Assembly: GCF_032681285.1 (NCBI RefSeq) | Contig: NZ_CP136336.1 | Coordinates: forward strand, 1,847,001-1,911,000 | Length of the DNA: 64,000 nucleotides | Source of the DNA: Piscinibacter gummiphilus | Lineage (GTDB): Bacteria > Pseudomonadota > Gammaproteobacteria > Burkholderiales > Burkholderiaceae_C | Direction of reading: 5' to 3' | Shown: positions 10,701 to 17,203 of the stretch, in pieces | How the letters are laid out: every line of letters begins with the position of its first letter | How positions within the stretch are numbered: the stretch's first letter is position 1 | Program-made: the position numbers and the translations under genes | The notes under the pieces: generated by a model | What the model saw: only the letters and a program-made list of their open reading frames with translations | The model's database searches: none | What the model was told of the DNA's origin: nothing

Positions 10701-13057
10701 GTCGTCAGACGCGGGATCTGGTCGCTGGTGAGGGCGTTCAGGTCATCGCTGTTGAGGCTGCGGATCTGGTCGGTCGTCAGCGAGACCACTTGCGCCGAGG
10801 TCAGGGCACCGATGTGGTCGGAGTTCAGCGCCGCCAGCTGATCGCTGTCGAGCGCACGGATCGCCGCGCTGCTCAGGGCACGCAGGTCGTTCGTCTCCAG
10901 GGCGCCGAGCTGGTCGCTGTTGAAGCCGGCGACCTGGGCGCTCGAGAGCGTCGCGAAGTGCTGGGTGCCCAGGGCATTCAGGTCGTTGGAGGCCAGGCCG
11001 GCGATCTGCTGCGAGGTCAGGGCAGAGGTCTGGGCCGTCGTGAGCGCGCCCATCTGGTCGCTGTTGAGCGCGCCAAGCTGGTCGCTGTTCAGGCCACGGA
11101 TGGTCGCGGTCGAGATCGCCCGCAGGTCGTTGGTCTCGATGGCGCCGATGTGGTCGCTGTTGAAGGCACCGATCTGGTCGCTGCTCAGGCGGGCGACTTG
11201 CGCGGTGGTCAGGGCCACGACGTCAGCCGTCTCCATGGTGGAGATCTGGGCGGTCGAGAGGGCGCCGATCTGCGTGGTCGTCAGACGCGGGATCTGGTCG
11301 CTGGTGAGGGCGTTCAGGTCGTCGCTGTTGAGGCCTTGAACCTGCTGCGTCGTGAGCGAGACGACCTGGGCCGAGGTGAGGGCACCGATGTGATCCGAGT
11401 TCAGGGCGGCCAGTTGGTCGCTGCCAAGTGCGCGGATCGCGGCGCTGCTCAGGGCGCGCAGGTCATTGGTCTGCAGGCCGCCGAGCTGGTCGCTGTTGAG
11501 GCCCACCACCTGGGCGCTGGACAGGCCCGCGAAGTGCTGGGTGCCCAGGGCGTTCAGGTCCTCGGTGGTCATCGAGCCAAGCTGCGCCGAGGTGAGAGCG
11601 GCCGTCTGGGCGGTGGTGAGGGCGCCGATCTGGTCGCTGTTGAGGGCGGCCAGCTGGTCGCTGTTCAAGCCACGGATGGTGTTGCTCGAGATCGCGCGGA
11701 GGTCGTTGGTCTCGATGGCGCCGATGTGGTCGCTGTTGAAGGCGCCGATCTGGGCGCTCGTCAGGTTGGCGACCTGGGCGGTGCTCAGGGCCACGACGTC
11801 AGCCGTCTCCATGGTGGAGATCTGGCTGGTCGAAAGGGCACCGATCTGCGTGGTCGTCAGACGGGGGATCTGGTCGCTGGTCAGCGCGTTCAGGTCGTCG
11901 CTGTTGAGGCTCTGAACCTGTTGGGTGGTCAGCGAGACGACCTGTGCCGAGGTGAGGGCGCCGATGTGGTCGGAGGTCAGGGCGGCCAGTTGGTCGCTGC
12001 CGAGCGCGCGGATCGCGGCGCTGCTCAGGGCACGCAGGTCATTGGTCTGCAGGCCGCCGAGCTGGTCGCTGTTGAGGCCCACCACTTGGGCGCTGGACAA
12101 GCCGGCGAAGTGGTGCGTGCCGAGGGCGTTCAAGTCCTCGGTGGTCATCGTGCCGAGCTGCGCCGAGGTGAGCGCGGCGGTCTGGGCGGTGGTGAGCGAG
12201 CCGATCTGGTCGCTGTTCAGCGCACCGAGCTGGTCGCTGTTGAGACCGCGGATGGTGTTGGTCGAGATCGCACGCAGGTCGTTGGTCTCGATGGCACCGA
12301 TTTGGTCGCTGTTGAAGGCGCCGATCTGGGCGCTCGTCAGGTTGGCCACTTGCGCGGTGCTCAGCGCCACGACGTCGGCCGTCTGCATCGTCGAGATCTG
12401 GTCGGTCGTCAGGGCGCCGATCTGGGCCGTGGTCAGGCGCGGGATCTGGTCGCTGGTGAGCGCATTCAGGTCATCGCTGTTGAGGCTGCGGATCTGGTCG
12501 GTGGTGAGCGACACCACTTGCGCCGAGGTCAGGGCACCGATGTGGTCGGAGTTCAGTGCGGCCAGCTGATCGCTGTTGAGCGCGCGGATGCCGGCGGTCG
12601 TGAGGGCGCGCAGGTCGTTGGTTTCGAGCGCACCGAGCTGATCGCTGTTGAGCGCGGCGACCTGCTGCGTCGACAGGGTCGCAAAGTGCTGCGTGCCCAG
12701 GGCGTTCAGGTCCTCGGTGGTCATGGTCGAGACCTGGGTGCTCGTCAGGTTGGCCACCTGCAAGGTGGTCAGGCCCTGCACCTGGTCGCTGCCGAGCGCA
12801 TTGAGCTGGTCGCTGTCGAGCGCACGCATCACCTGCGTGGTCATCGCGCGCAGGTCCTGCGTCTGGAACGCGATCATGTGGCTGCTGCTCAAGCCGGGGA
12901 CACCCGCCGTCGAGATCGCCGCAATCTGCGCCGTCGTCAGCGCCGCAATCTGGTCGCTGTTGAACGCTGCCCAGTCTTCGGTCGTCAGACCGGCGATCGT
13001 CCTGCTCGATAGGCCGGAGATCTGTGCGGTGCTGAGGGCTGCGATGATGGTGGCCAT
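4754..13057 (-). CDS. Giant octapeptide-repeat protein with C-terminal EF-hand-like calcium-binding domain
   Basis: A 2767-residue protein. The ATG at 13055-13057 has AAGGA 6 bases upstream. After seven residues it consists of about 318 consecutive octads (consensus L-T/S/N-T/S-x-Q/D-I/L/V-x-A) up to about residue 2545. The last 220 residues form a different domain with four DxDxDG-type loops (LDLDGNGVSTL, DRNGDGSINDGTE, DSNGDGVLNASD, DANSDGKTDAGE), the module found at the C-terminus of many large RTX-like secreted proteins, then an Ala/Pro-rich tail. There is no Sec or Tat signal, consistent with type I secretion (inference; no transporter lies in the window). Octads are ordered into a 24-octad, 192-residue super-repeat. 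Its marker METADVVA anchor (CCAT or GCAT) occurs at 6625, 7201, 7777, 8353, 8929, 9505, 10081, 10657, 11233, 11809 and 12385, each exactly 576 bp apart. Likely a surface or biofilm matrix protein; function unproven. Confidence 0.85.
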   Translation of the reverse strand: MATIIAALSTAQISGLSSRTIAGLTTEDWAAFNSDQIAALTTAQIAAISTAGVPGLSSSHMIAFQTQDLRAMTTQVMRALDSDQLNALGSDQVQGLTTLQVANLTSTQVSTMTTEDLNALGTQHFATLSTQQVAALNSDQLGALETNDLRALTTAGIRALNSDQLAALNSDHIGALTSAQVVSLTTDQIRSLNSDDLNALTSDQIPRLTTAQIGALTTDQISTMQTADVVALSTAQVANLTSAQIGAFNSDQIGAIETNDLRAISTNTIRGLNSDQLGALNSDQIGSLTTAQTAALTSAQLGTMTTEDLNALGTHHFAGLSSAQVVGLNSDQLGGLQTNDLRALSSAAIRALGSDQLAALTSDHIGALTSAQVVSLTTQQVQSLNSDDLNALTSDQIPRLTTTQIGALSTSQISTMETADVVALSTAQVANLTSAQIGAFNSDHIGAIETNDLRAISSNTIRGLNSDQLAALNSDQIGALTTAQTAALTSAQLGSMTTEDLNALGTQHFAGLSSAQVVGLNSDQLGGLQTNDLRALSSAAIRALGSDQLAALNSDHIGALTSAQVVSLTTQQVQGLNSDDLNALTSDQIPRLTTTQIGALSTAQISTMETADVVALTTAQVARLSSDQIGAFNSDHIGAIETNDLRAISTATIRGLNSDQLGALNSDQMGALTTAQTSALTSQQIAGLASNDLNALGTQHFATLSSAQVAGFNSDQLGALETNDLRALSSAAIRALDSDQLAALNSDHIGALTSAQVVSLTTDQIRSLNSDDLNALTSDQIPRLTTTQIGALSTSQISTMATADVVALTTAQVASLSSAQIGAFNSDHIGAIETNDLRAISSNTIRGLNSDQLAALNSDQIGALTTAQTAALTSAQLGSMTTEDLNALGTQNFATLTSVQVAGLNSDQLGGLQTNDLRALSSGAIRALGSDQLAALTSDHVGALTSAQVVSLTTQQIRSLNSDDLNALTSDQIPRLTTTQIGALSTSQISTMETADVVALTTAQVANLTSDQIGAFNSDHIGAIETNDLRAISSNTIRGLNSDQLGALNSDQIGALTTAQTSALTSQQIATLATNDLNALGTQHFATLSSAQVVGLNSDQLGALETNDLRALGSNAVRALGSDQLAALNSDHIGALTSAQIVSLTTQQVQSLNSDDLNALTSDQIPRLTTAQIGALTTAQISTMETADVVALSTAQVNRLASSQVGAFNTDHIGAIETNDLRAIATLSMQGLTSDQLIALSTDQMGALTTAQTVAMNSQQLGWLATEDLNALGTQHFATLTSVQVAGLTSDQLGGLQTNDLRALSSAAIRALSSDQLAALTSDHIGALTSAQVVSLTTQQIQSLNSDDLNALTSDQIPRLTTTQIGALSTAQISTMETADVVALSTAQVANLTSAQIGAFNSDHIGAIETNDLRAISTNTIRGLNSDQLAALNSDQIGALTTAQSAALTSAQIGTMTTEDLNALGTQHFATLTSVQVAGLTSDQLGGLQTNDLRALSSAAIRALGSDQLAALNSDHIGALTSAQVVSLTTQQVQSLNSDDLNALTSDQIPRLTTTQIGALSTSQISTMATADVVALTTAQVANLSSAQIGAFNSDHIGAIETNDLRAISTNTIRGLNSDQLAALNSDQIGALTTAQTAALTSAQLGTMTTEDLNALGTQHFATLSSSQVVGLNSDQLGGLQTNDLRALSSAAIRALGSDQLAALTSDHIGALTSAQVVSLTTQQIRSLNSDDLNALTSDQIPRLTTTQIGALSTSQISTMETADVVALSTAQVANLTSAQIGAFNSDHIGAIETNDLRAISSNTIRGLNSDQLAALNSDQIGALTTAQSAALTSAQLGSMTTEDLNALGTQHFATLSSAQVVGLNSDQLGGLQTNDLRALSSAAIRALGSDQLAALNSDHIGALTSAQVVSLTTQQVQSLNSDDLNALTSDQIPRLTTTQIGALSTSQISTMETADVVALTTAQVANLSSAQIGAFNSDHIGAIETNDLRAISSNTIRGLNSDQLGALSSDQIGALTTAQTSALTSAQLGTMTTEDLNALGTQHFATLSSAQVVGLNSDQLGALETNDLRALSTAGLRALGSDQLAALSSDHIGALTSTQVMSLTTDQIHTLNSDDLNAFNTDQISRLSTAQIVALTTAQISTMETADVAALSTAQVGRLTSAQLGAFSTDHMVALETNDLRAIGTASIQSFKSDQLNALTSDQLGALTTAQVGAFTTQQINALTTDKLNALGSAQFAAMNSDQVHALSTDQLAALETNDLRAISSAGLRALGSDQFAALNSDQIGALTTQQVSTLATQQIGALNSNDLNAFTSDQFAAMTTAQVHALSSAQIGTMTTEDLVAMSTAHYAALTTDQVAGLTSDQIPSLDTQDIRALTVASLRSLTDEQLGALTSTQMQQLGGMVNQLTTQQIAGLDTDDLNALSTSQFMVLSTAQIHALTTEQMNALETNDIRSITTAGIQALDSDQIAAISTDAFAALTNAQISAFTTAQITALTTDQIVALTTDQVAGLQTQDIAAMDMTQVAAFATDDIGQMSAAQLDAFFAASPIVLDLDGNGVSTLAAANGVHFDLNGTGNTANRVGWASATDGLLAMDRNGDGSINDGTELFGVATKRADGTRAGNGYEAMKLEDSNGDGVLNASDANFDKLRVWVDANSDGKTDAGELHGLADFGIVSLDLHGVTGTAVDNGNLLGITSSYSKADGSTHDMADVWFSKDAPKLDELLASAPSEVLPGSTAAAPAAAAPAASTGAIDNRLLPDADNNTPLI
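6300..12720 (-). repeat. Tandem 576-bp higher-order repeat (24 x 24 bp), about 11 near-identical copies
   Basis: Within the 2767-aa gene the 24-bp octad repeat is arranged into a 576-bp unit repeated about 11 times with no net indel; anchors at 6625 to 12385 all differ by exact multiples of 576. The same octad phase can be followed less clearly outward to 12961 (LTTEDWAA) and to 6049 and 5473 (MTTEDLVA, FATDDIGQ). Copies differ mainly by single codons. Unit edges are given approximately because the array is periodic. Confidence 0.9.
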
Positions 13058-13346
13058 GTGGATTCCTTGTTCGGTTGTCCGTCTGCGACTTGGAGCTGGG
13101 CGTTTGGGCCTGCTGTTGTCCTGTTAGGGCGGGATTGCGGTCACGTCTCTCGGAAGATCGGAGACCAGGGCATTCGGTTGAATGCGATGCCCACAGAACC
13201 TCGTTCCCTTCCCATTCCGTCGGAATATCGGTGGCCTGGGACTTGGACTTAAGGTGGATTTGCGGCACTTCGGCCGCGTTGTTCCCCATGCACGGCCGTG
13301 CTCGCAGCTGCGGCTGCGACATTCGTCACGAATTCGAGCGAGGACG
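13058..13346 (-). promoter_or_regulatory. Upstream region of the giant repeat gene, with 13-bp palindrome
   Basis: A non-coding stretch of about 290 bp between serC's terminator and the repeat gene start. It contains a perfect 13-bp palindrome, ATTCCGTCGGAAT, at 13214-13226, and related TCGGAA/CGGAATATCGG sequence nearby. This could be an operator for the downstream giant gene, which starts 157 bp away. No clear -35/-10 pair was identified. Confidence 0.3.
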
Positions 13347-13379
13347 AAAAAAAGGGCCTCGCCGCTGCCGGCGAGGCCC
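13347..13379 (-). terminator. Rho-independent terminator of serC
   Basis: A 10-bp perfect stem (GGGCCTCGCC at 13354-13363 with GGCGAGGCCC at 13370-13379) with a 6-nt loop is followed on the minus strand by seven T (A-run 13347-13353). It lies 39 bp past the serC stop. Confidence 0.9.
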
Positions 13380-13418
13380 TTGTTCGTTGGCGCTCTCTAT
13401 ATGGAGCAGCGCGAGCGG

Positions 13419-14501
13419 TCAGCCGTGGTGGGCCGCGAACTCCTTCATGTAGTCGGCCAGCGCCTGCACGCCCTCGATGGGCATGGCGTTGTAGATCGAG
13501 GCGCGGATGCCGCCCACCGAGCTGTGGCCCTTCAACTGCACCATCCCTCGCTCCTTGGCGCCCTGGAGGAAGGCAGTCGTGAGCTCTTCAGTGGGCAAGG
13601 TGAAGGGCACGTTCATCAGCGAACGGTCGCTGCGCGCCACCGGGCTCGTGTAGAAGGGCGTGGCATCGAGCAGGTCGTACAGCAGCGCGGCCTTCTTGCG
13701 GTTGTGCGCTTCCATCGCGGCGAGGCCACCTTGTTTCTTCAGCCACTGGTACACCAGGCCCGCGATGTAGATCGCGTAGGTGGGTGGCGTGTTGAGCATG
13801 GAGTCGTTGTCGGCCTGCTGCTTGAAGTCGAAGGCATTGGGTGTGATGGGGAGCGCACGGCCGAGCAGGTCGTCGCGGACGAGCACGAGGGTCATGCCCG
13901 AGGGGCCCATGTTCTTCTGCGCGCCGGCGAAGATGAGGCCGTAGCGGCTCACGTCGATGGGGCGCGAGAGGATGTCGGAGGACATGTCGGCCACGAGCGG
14001 CACGCTGCCGGTGTCGGGCACCCAGTGGTATTGCACGCCGCCGATGGTCTCGTTGCTGCAGATGTGCACGTAGGCGGCGTCGGGGTCGAGCTTCCAGGTG
14101 TCGCGCGGCGGAATGCAGGTGTAGTGCTGCGGCTCGCTGGTGGCCACCTCGTTGGCCTTCGCATACTTCTTCGCTTCCTTCAGCGACTTGCTGGCCCAGG
14201 AGCCGGTGTTGACGACGTCGATGCTCTTCTTGTTGCCGAGCAGGTTCATGGGGATGATGCCGTTCATGCCGACACCGCCGCCTTGCAGGAAGAGGATCTT
14301 GTAGTTGCTCGGGAGGTTCAGCAGCTCGGCAAGGTCGGCCTTGGCCTGGGCCAGGATCGACATGAACTCCTTGCCGCGGTGGCTCATCTCCATCACCGAC
14401 ATGCCCGAGCCATGCCAGTCGAGCATCTCGTCGGCGGCCTGGCGGAGCACGGATTCGGGGAGGACGGCGGGGCCGGCGCTGAAGTTGTAGGCGCGAGTCA
14501 T
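13419..14501 (-). CDS. serC: Phosphoserine aminotransferase
   Basis: Transfers an amino group from glutamate to 3-phosphohydroxypyruvate in serine biosynthesis (and acts in pyridoxal phosphate synthesis); cytosolic PLP enzyme. The 360-residue product begins [18 protein letters not shown], the usual SerC opening, so the ATG at 14499-14501 is preferred over an upstream extension that matches no known N-terminus. It contains the [11 protein letters not shown] segment with the PLP-binding lysine and the conserved [18 protein letters not shown]-terminal motif. Length matches the family (E. coli 362). Transcribed alone on the minus strand, ending in a strong terminator. The ribosome-binding site is weak. 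Confidence 0.95.
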   Translation of the reverse strand: MTRAYNFSAGPAVLPESVLRQAADEMLDWHGSGMSVMEMSHRGKEFMSILAQAKADLAELLNLPSNYKILFLQGGGVGMNGIIPMNLLGNKKSIDVVNTGSWASKSLKEAKKYAKANEVATSEPQHYTCIPPRDTWKLDPDAAYVHICSNETIGGVQYHWVPDTGSVPLVADMSSDILSRPIDVSRYGLIFAGAQKNMGPSGMTLVLVRDDLLGRALPITPNAFDFKQQADNDSMLNTPPTYAIYIAGLVYQWLKKQGGLAAMEAHNRKKAALLYDLLDATPFYTSPVARSDRSLMNVPFTLPTEELTTAFLQGAKERGMVQLKGHSSVGGIRASIYNAMPIEGVQALADYMKEFAAHHG

Positions 14502-14603
14502 GTCTTCGAATGCTTTCTGGGGGGCTGGATAGCTTAGCTGATGGTGTTCAACGTGCTGCGATACAGATTCTGAGGTTTTGCGGGGGCACAGACGACGGAG
14601 CGG

Positions 14604-14715
14604 CACATCGGGCCTGGGGTGAGGGGCTCCGTTCATGTCCCTCCTCGATGAACGCTCCCGCGTTCATCGATTCCTTCCTTTACTTCACTGCGCCCCTCAC
14701 CCCAGGCCCGATGTG
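14604..14715. repeat. Nested inverted-repeat element, copy A
   Basis: Outer arms 14604-14627 and 14692-14715 are a perfect 24-bp inverted repeat. Inside is a 10-bp hairpin, TCGATGAACG (14645-14654) and CGTTCATCGA (14661-14670), with loop ctcccg. The inner sequence, reverse-complemented, aligns with copy B (shared GAAGTAAAGGA, CGCGGGAGCG, GGGACATGA.CGGAG). This suggests two insertions of one small palindromic element in opposite orientation. No protein, no target duplication recognised. Confidence 0.75.
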
Positions 14716-14758
14716 CGAGAGACGCACTGCCCCATCGTGAAAGGGCTGGGTGGTGCTG

Positions 14759-14869
14759 GCGCGGGGAGTGGGGGTGTCGCACGGAGCGAAGTAAAGGAGG
14801 AGACGAAGGCCGCGGGAGCGGGCTTCGTCGGGGGACATGAGCGGAGTGCGACACCCCCACTCCCCGCGC
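14759..14869. repeat. Nested inverted-repeat element, copy B
   Basis: Outer arms 14759-14782 and 14846-14869 are a perfect 24-bp inverted repeat whose sequence differs from the arms of copy A. The centre (14783-14845) is homologous to the reverse complement of copy A's centre and contains an imperfect hairpin, GACGAAG...CTTCGTC. It resembles REP/MITE-like mobile repeats. It ends 39 bp before sbcB. With copy A it accounts for most of the 407-bp gap between serC and sbcB. Confidence 0.75.
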
Positions 14870-14908
14870 TCGCTCAGAACCCAACCCGCCCTGTTAGATT
14901 CCAAGCCC

Positions 14909-16342
14909 ATGAGCGACATGAGCTTCTTTTGGCACGACTACGAAACCTTCGGTCGTGTGCCGCGCCGCGACCGGCCTTCCCAGTTTGCCGGTGTGCGCAC
15001 CGACGCCGACCTGAACGAGATCGGCGAGCCGGTGATGGTCTATTGCAAGCCCACGCCAGACTACCTGCCCGACCCCGAGTCGTGCCTGCTCACGGGCATC
15101 CTGCCGCAGGTGTGCCTGGCCGAAGGCCTGCCCGAGCATGCGTTTGCCGACCTGATCGAGAAGCAGCTGGCGACGCCCGGCACCATCGGCGTGGGCTACA
15201 ACTCGATCCGCTTCGACGACGAGGTGACGCGCCACCTCTTCTGGCGCAACCTCATCGACCCCTATGCCCGCGAGTGGCAGAACGAATGCGGGCGGTGGGA
15301 CCTGCTCGATGTGGTGCGCATCACCTGGGCGCTGCGGCCCGAGGGCATCGAGTGGCCGAAGCACGACGACGGTCGGCCCTCGTTCAAGCTCGAGCACCTC
15401 ACCAAGGCGAATGGCTTGCTGCACGAAGCGGCGCACGATGCGCTCTCCGACGTGCGCGCCACGATTGCGGTGGCCAGGTTGATCAAGACGCGCCAGCCCA
15501 AGCTCTGGGACTTCTGCCTGCGCCTGCGCCGCAAAGACGAAGTGATCCGCGAGATGGGCGTGGGCAAGCCCTTTCTGCACGTCTCGGGCATGTACGGTGT
15601 GGAGCGTGGTTGCATGGCGCTCGTGTGGCCGCTCGCGCCCCACCCGACCAACAAGAACGAAGTCATCGTGTGGGACCTGGCGTCGGACCCGACCGAACTC
15701 TTCGAGCTCGATGTCGAGACCATGCGCCAGCGCATGTTCAGCCGCAGCGACGACCTCCCCGAAGGCGTGGCGCGGCTGCCGATCAAGACCATCCACATCA
15801 ACAAGTCGCCCATCGTGGTGGGCAACCTCAAGACGCTGAGCGACGCCGCCGCGGCGAAGTGGGGCGTGGACATCGCGCTCGGCCTGCGCCACGCCGAGCT
15901 GTGTGCGCAGAAGGGCCAGTTGCTTGCCGGCATGTGGCCCGCGGTGTTCGAGCGGCCCGCGCCCGAAGGCAAGCCCGATGTCGATGAAGACCTCTACGGC
16001 GGCTTCGTCGGCAACGACGACCGCCGCACGCTGCAGCGCCTGCGCGGCCTGACGCCCGAGCAGCTGGCCGAGAAGCGCCCGGCGTTTGCCGACAAGCGGC
16101 TCGACGAGATCCTCTTCCGCTACCGGGCGCGCAACTTCCCGCACACCCTGACCGAGGCCGAGCAAGCGCAATGGCAGGAGCACTGCGCGCACAAGCTGCA
16201 CGACGGCGCGGGCGGGGCGCTCACACTCGAAGCCTTCTTCGAGCGCATCGACCAGCTCGAGCCTGAGGCCGACGAGCGCGGCCAGGAGATCCTGGGCGCA
16301 CTGGTGGACTACGCGACCGAGATCGCGCCCGAGCGCGCTTGA
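14909..16342 (+). CDS. sbcB: Exodeoxyribonuclease I
   Basis: A 3'-5' single-strand DNA exonuclease used in mismatch repair and recombination; 477 residues against 475 in E. coli. Residues 5-15 (SFFWHDYETFG) carry the DEDD-family D10/E12 metal ligands. RFDDEVTR, PEGIEWP, LEHLTKANG and HDALSDVRATIA follow (third and fourth catalytic positions), and the C-terminal region has LLFNYRARNFP-like sequence (ILFRYRARNFPHTL). The ATG at 14909 is chosen (MSDMSFFWHDYE); the second ATG at 14918 is equally possible because no clear ribosome-binding site is visible. An upstream in-frame ATG at 14837 lies inside the inverted repeat and is unlikely. Confidence 0.95.
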   Translation: MSDMSFFWHDYETFGRVPRRDRPSQFAGVRTDADLNEIGEPVMVYCKPTPDYLPDPESCLLTGILPQVCLAEGLPEHAFADLIEKQLATPGTIGVGYNSIRFDDEVTRHLFWRNLIDPYAREWQNECGRWDLLDVVRITWALRPEGIEWPKHDDGRPSFKLEHLTKANGLLHEAAHDALSDVRATIAVARLIKTRQPKLWDFCLRLRRKDEVIREMGVGKPFLHVSGMYGVERGCMALVWPLAPHPTNKNEVIVWDLASDPTELFELDVETMRQRMFSRSDDLPEGVARLPIKTIHINKSPIVVGNLKTLSDAAAAKWGVDIALGLRHAELCAQKGQLLAGMWPAVFERPAPEGKPDVDEDLYGGFVGNDDRRTLQRLRGLTPEQLAEKRPAFADKRLDEILFRYRARNFPHTLTEAEQAQWQEHCAHKLHDGAGGALTLEAFFERIDQLEPEADERGQEILGALVDYATEIAPERA

Positions 16343-16360
16343 CCCTGACGGAGGTCTCTC

Positions 16361-17059
16361 ATGCGGCGACACATTCCCCTGACCCTCGGCCTCGCGCTGG
16401 CGATCACTCTCGCCGGCTGCGGCAGTGTGCAGAACGTGCCCATCCGCGACCGCGACTCACCCGCTGGCAGCGTGCGCGCCACCTTCCATGGCAAGACGGG
16501 CGCGCGGCCTTCGGGGCCCGGCATCGAGGTGGGCTACGAGCACTACACCGCGAAAGACGCGCAGACGCTCGCGTTGGGCGAATCGGTCGTGCTCGACAAC
16601 GCCAGCTTCGTCGGCCCGCAAACCTTGCAGCACAAGGCGCAGATGCAGTACGGCTACGTGGCCTACAACCACCGGCTGCGCTTTGGCGAGCATTTCGAGC
16701 TGGAGCCCTTCGTCGGCGTGGCGCGTGTGCATTTCAAGCTGCGCACCACGCCCGGCAGCGGCAGCACGGTCACGAGCTTGAGCGACCGGCGCACCGGCGC
16801 CATCGGCGGCGTGACGCCGCGCTGGCGCTTCAACGACTGGCTGGCGGTGGAAGGGCGTCTGAGCTACCTCAACGCGTCGGCCTGGGCCTCGGGGGCGACC
16901 TACGAAGCGGCGGTGGTCTTCAGCCCGGCGCCGCAGGTGGCCTTGCGGTTCGGGTATTCCGACCGGCGCCACGAGATCGAGCCGGTGTTGTCGGGCGCGG
17001 TGTCGGAGGTGACCGTGCGCGCGCGCGGGCCGATGGCCACGCTGCAGTTCGACTTCTGA
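16361..17059 (+). CDS. Putative outer-membrane beta-barrel-type lipoprotein
   Basis: A 232-residue protein of unknown function. The N-terminus has a lipoprotein signal with lipobox LAGC (Cys near residue 20). GGAGG lies 8-10 bases before the ATG. The mature part alternates polar and aromatic/hydrophobic residues (YGYVAYNHRLRFGEHFELEPFVGVARVHFKL style) and ends in Phe (LQFDF), typical of small outer-membrane beta-barrels. It starts 18 bp after sbcB, so the two may be co-transcribed, but no functional link is evident. No specific family was recognised. Confidence 0.7.
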   Translation: MRRHIPLTLGLALAITLAGCGSVQNVPIRDRDSPAGSVRATFHGKTGARPSGPGIEVGYEHYTAKDAQTLALGESVVLDNASFVGPQTLQHKAQMQYGYVAYNHRLRFGEHFELEPFVGVARVHFKLRTTPGSGSTVTSLSDRRTGAIGGVTPRWRFNDWLAVEGRLSYLNASAWASGATYEAAVVFSPAPQVALRFGYSDRRHEIEPVLSGAVSEVTVRARGPMATLQFDF

Positions 17060-17203
17060 ACGACGGCCTTTCGGCAGGCTTGTACCGAACGGCTCAGTTG
17101 AGCCCAACCGCGGGTATTCCATATCTGCACGTGCGTGCATAAATCTCAACATCCGCGTCCATCCCGCTGAATCCACGGCGAGGACGCTTGTTGAGGAGAC
17201 ACC

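Noticed and set aside
6300..12720. Possibility that the periodic DNA is a CRISPR array or satellite
   Set aside because: Periodicity is in codon register, there are no spacer/repeat boundaries, and it lies inside one continuous reading frame.
26..13012. Very long plus-strand open frames (about 1535 and 2690 codons) opposite the giant repeat genes
   Set aside because: They are shadows: a 24-bp repeat is a multiple of three, so an antisense frame without stops in one unit stays open over the whole array. Their translations are Arg/Gly/Glu-rich periodic noise without start signals or domains, whereas the minus strand has ribosome-binding sites and a recognisable calcium-binding domain.
1..13057. 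Resemblance of octads such as LTPEQVAA to the start of TAL-effector repeats
   Set aside because: TAL repeats are 33-35 residues with a variable di-residue and long helices; here the period is strictly 8 and no longer TAL-like unit exists. The likeness is a shared helix-capping pattern.
14633..14919. Small frames in both strands between serC and sbcB
   Set aside because: They consist of translated inverted-repeat sequence, lack ribosome-binding sites and overlap the palindromic elements.
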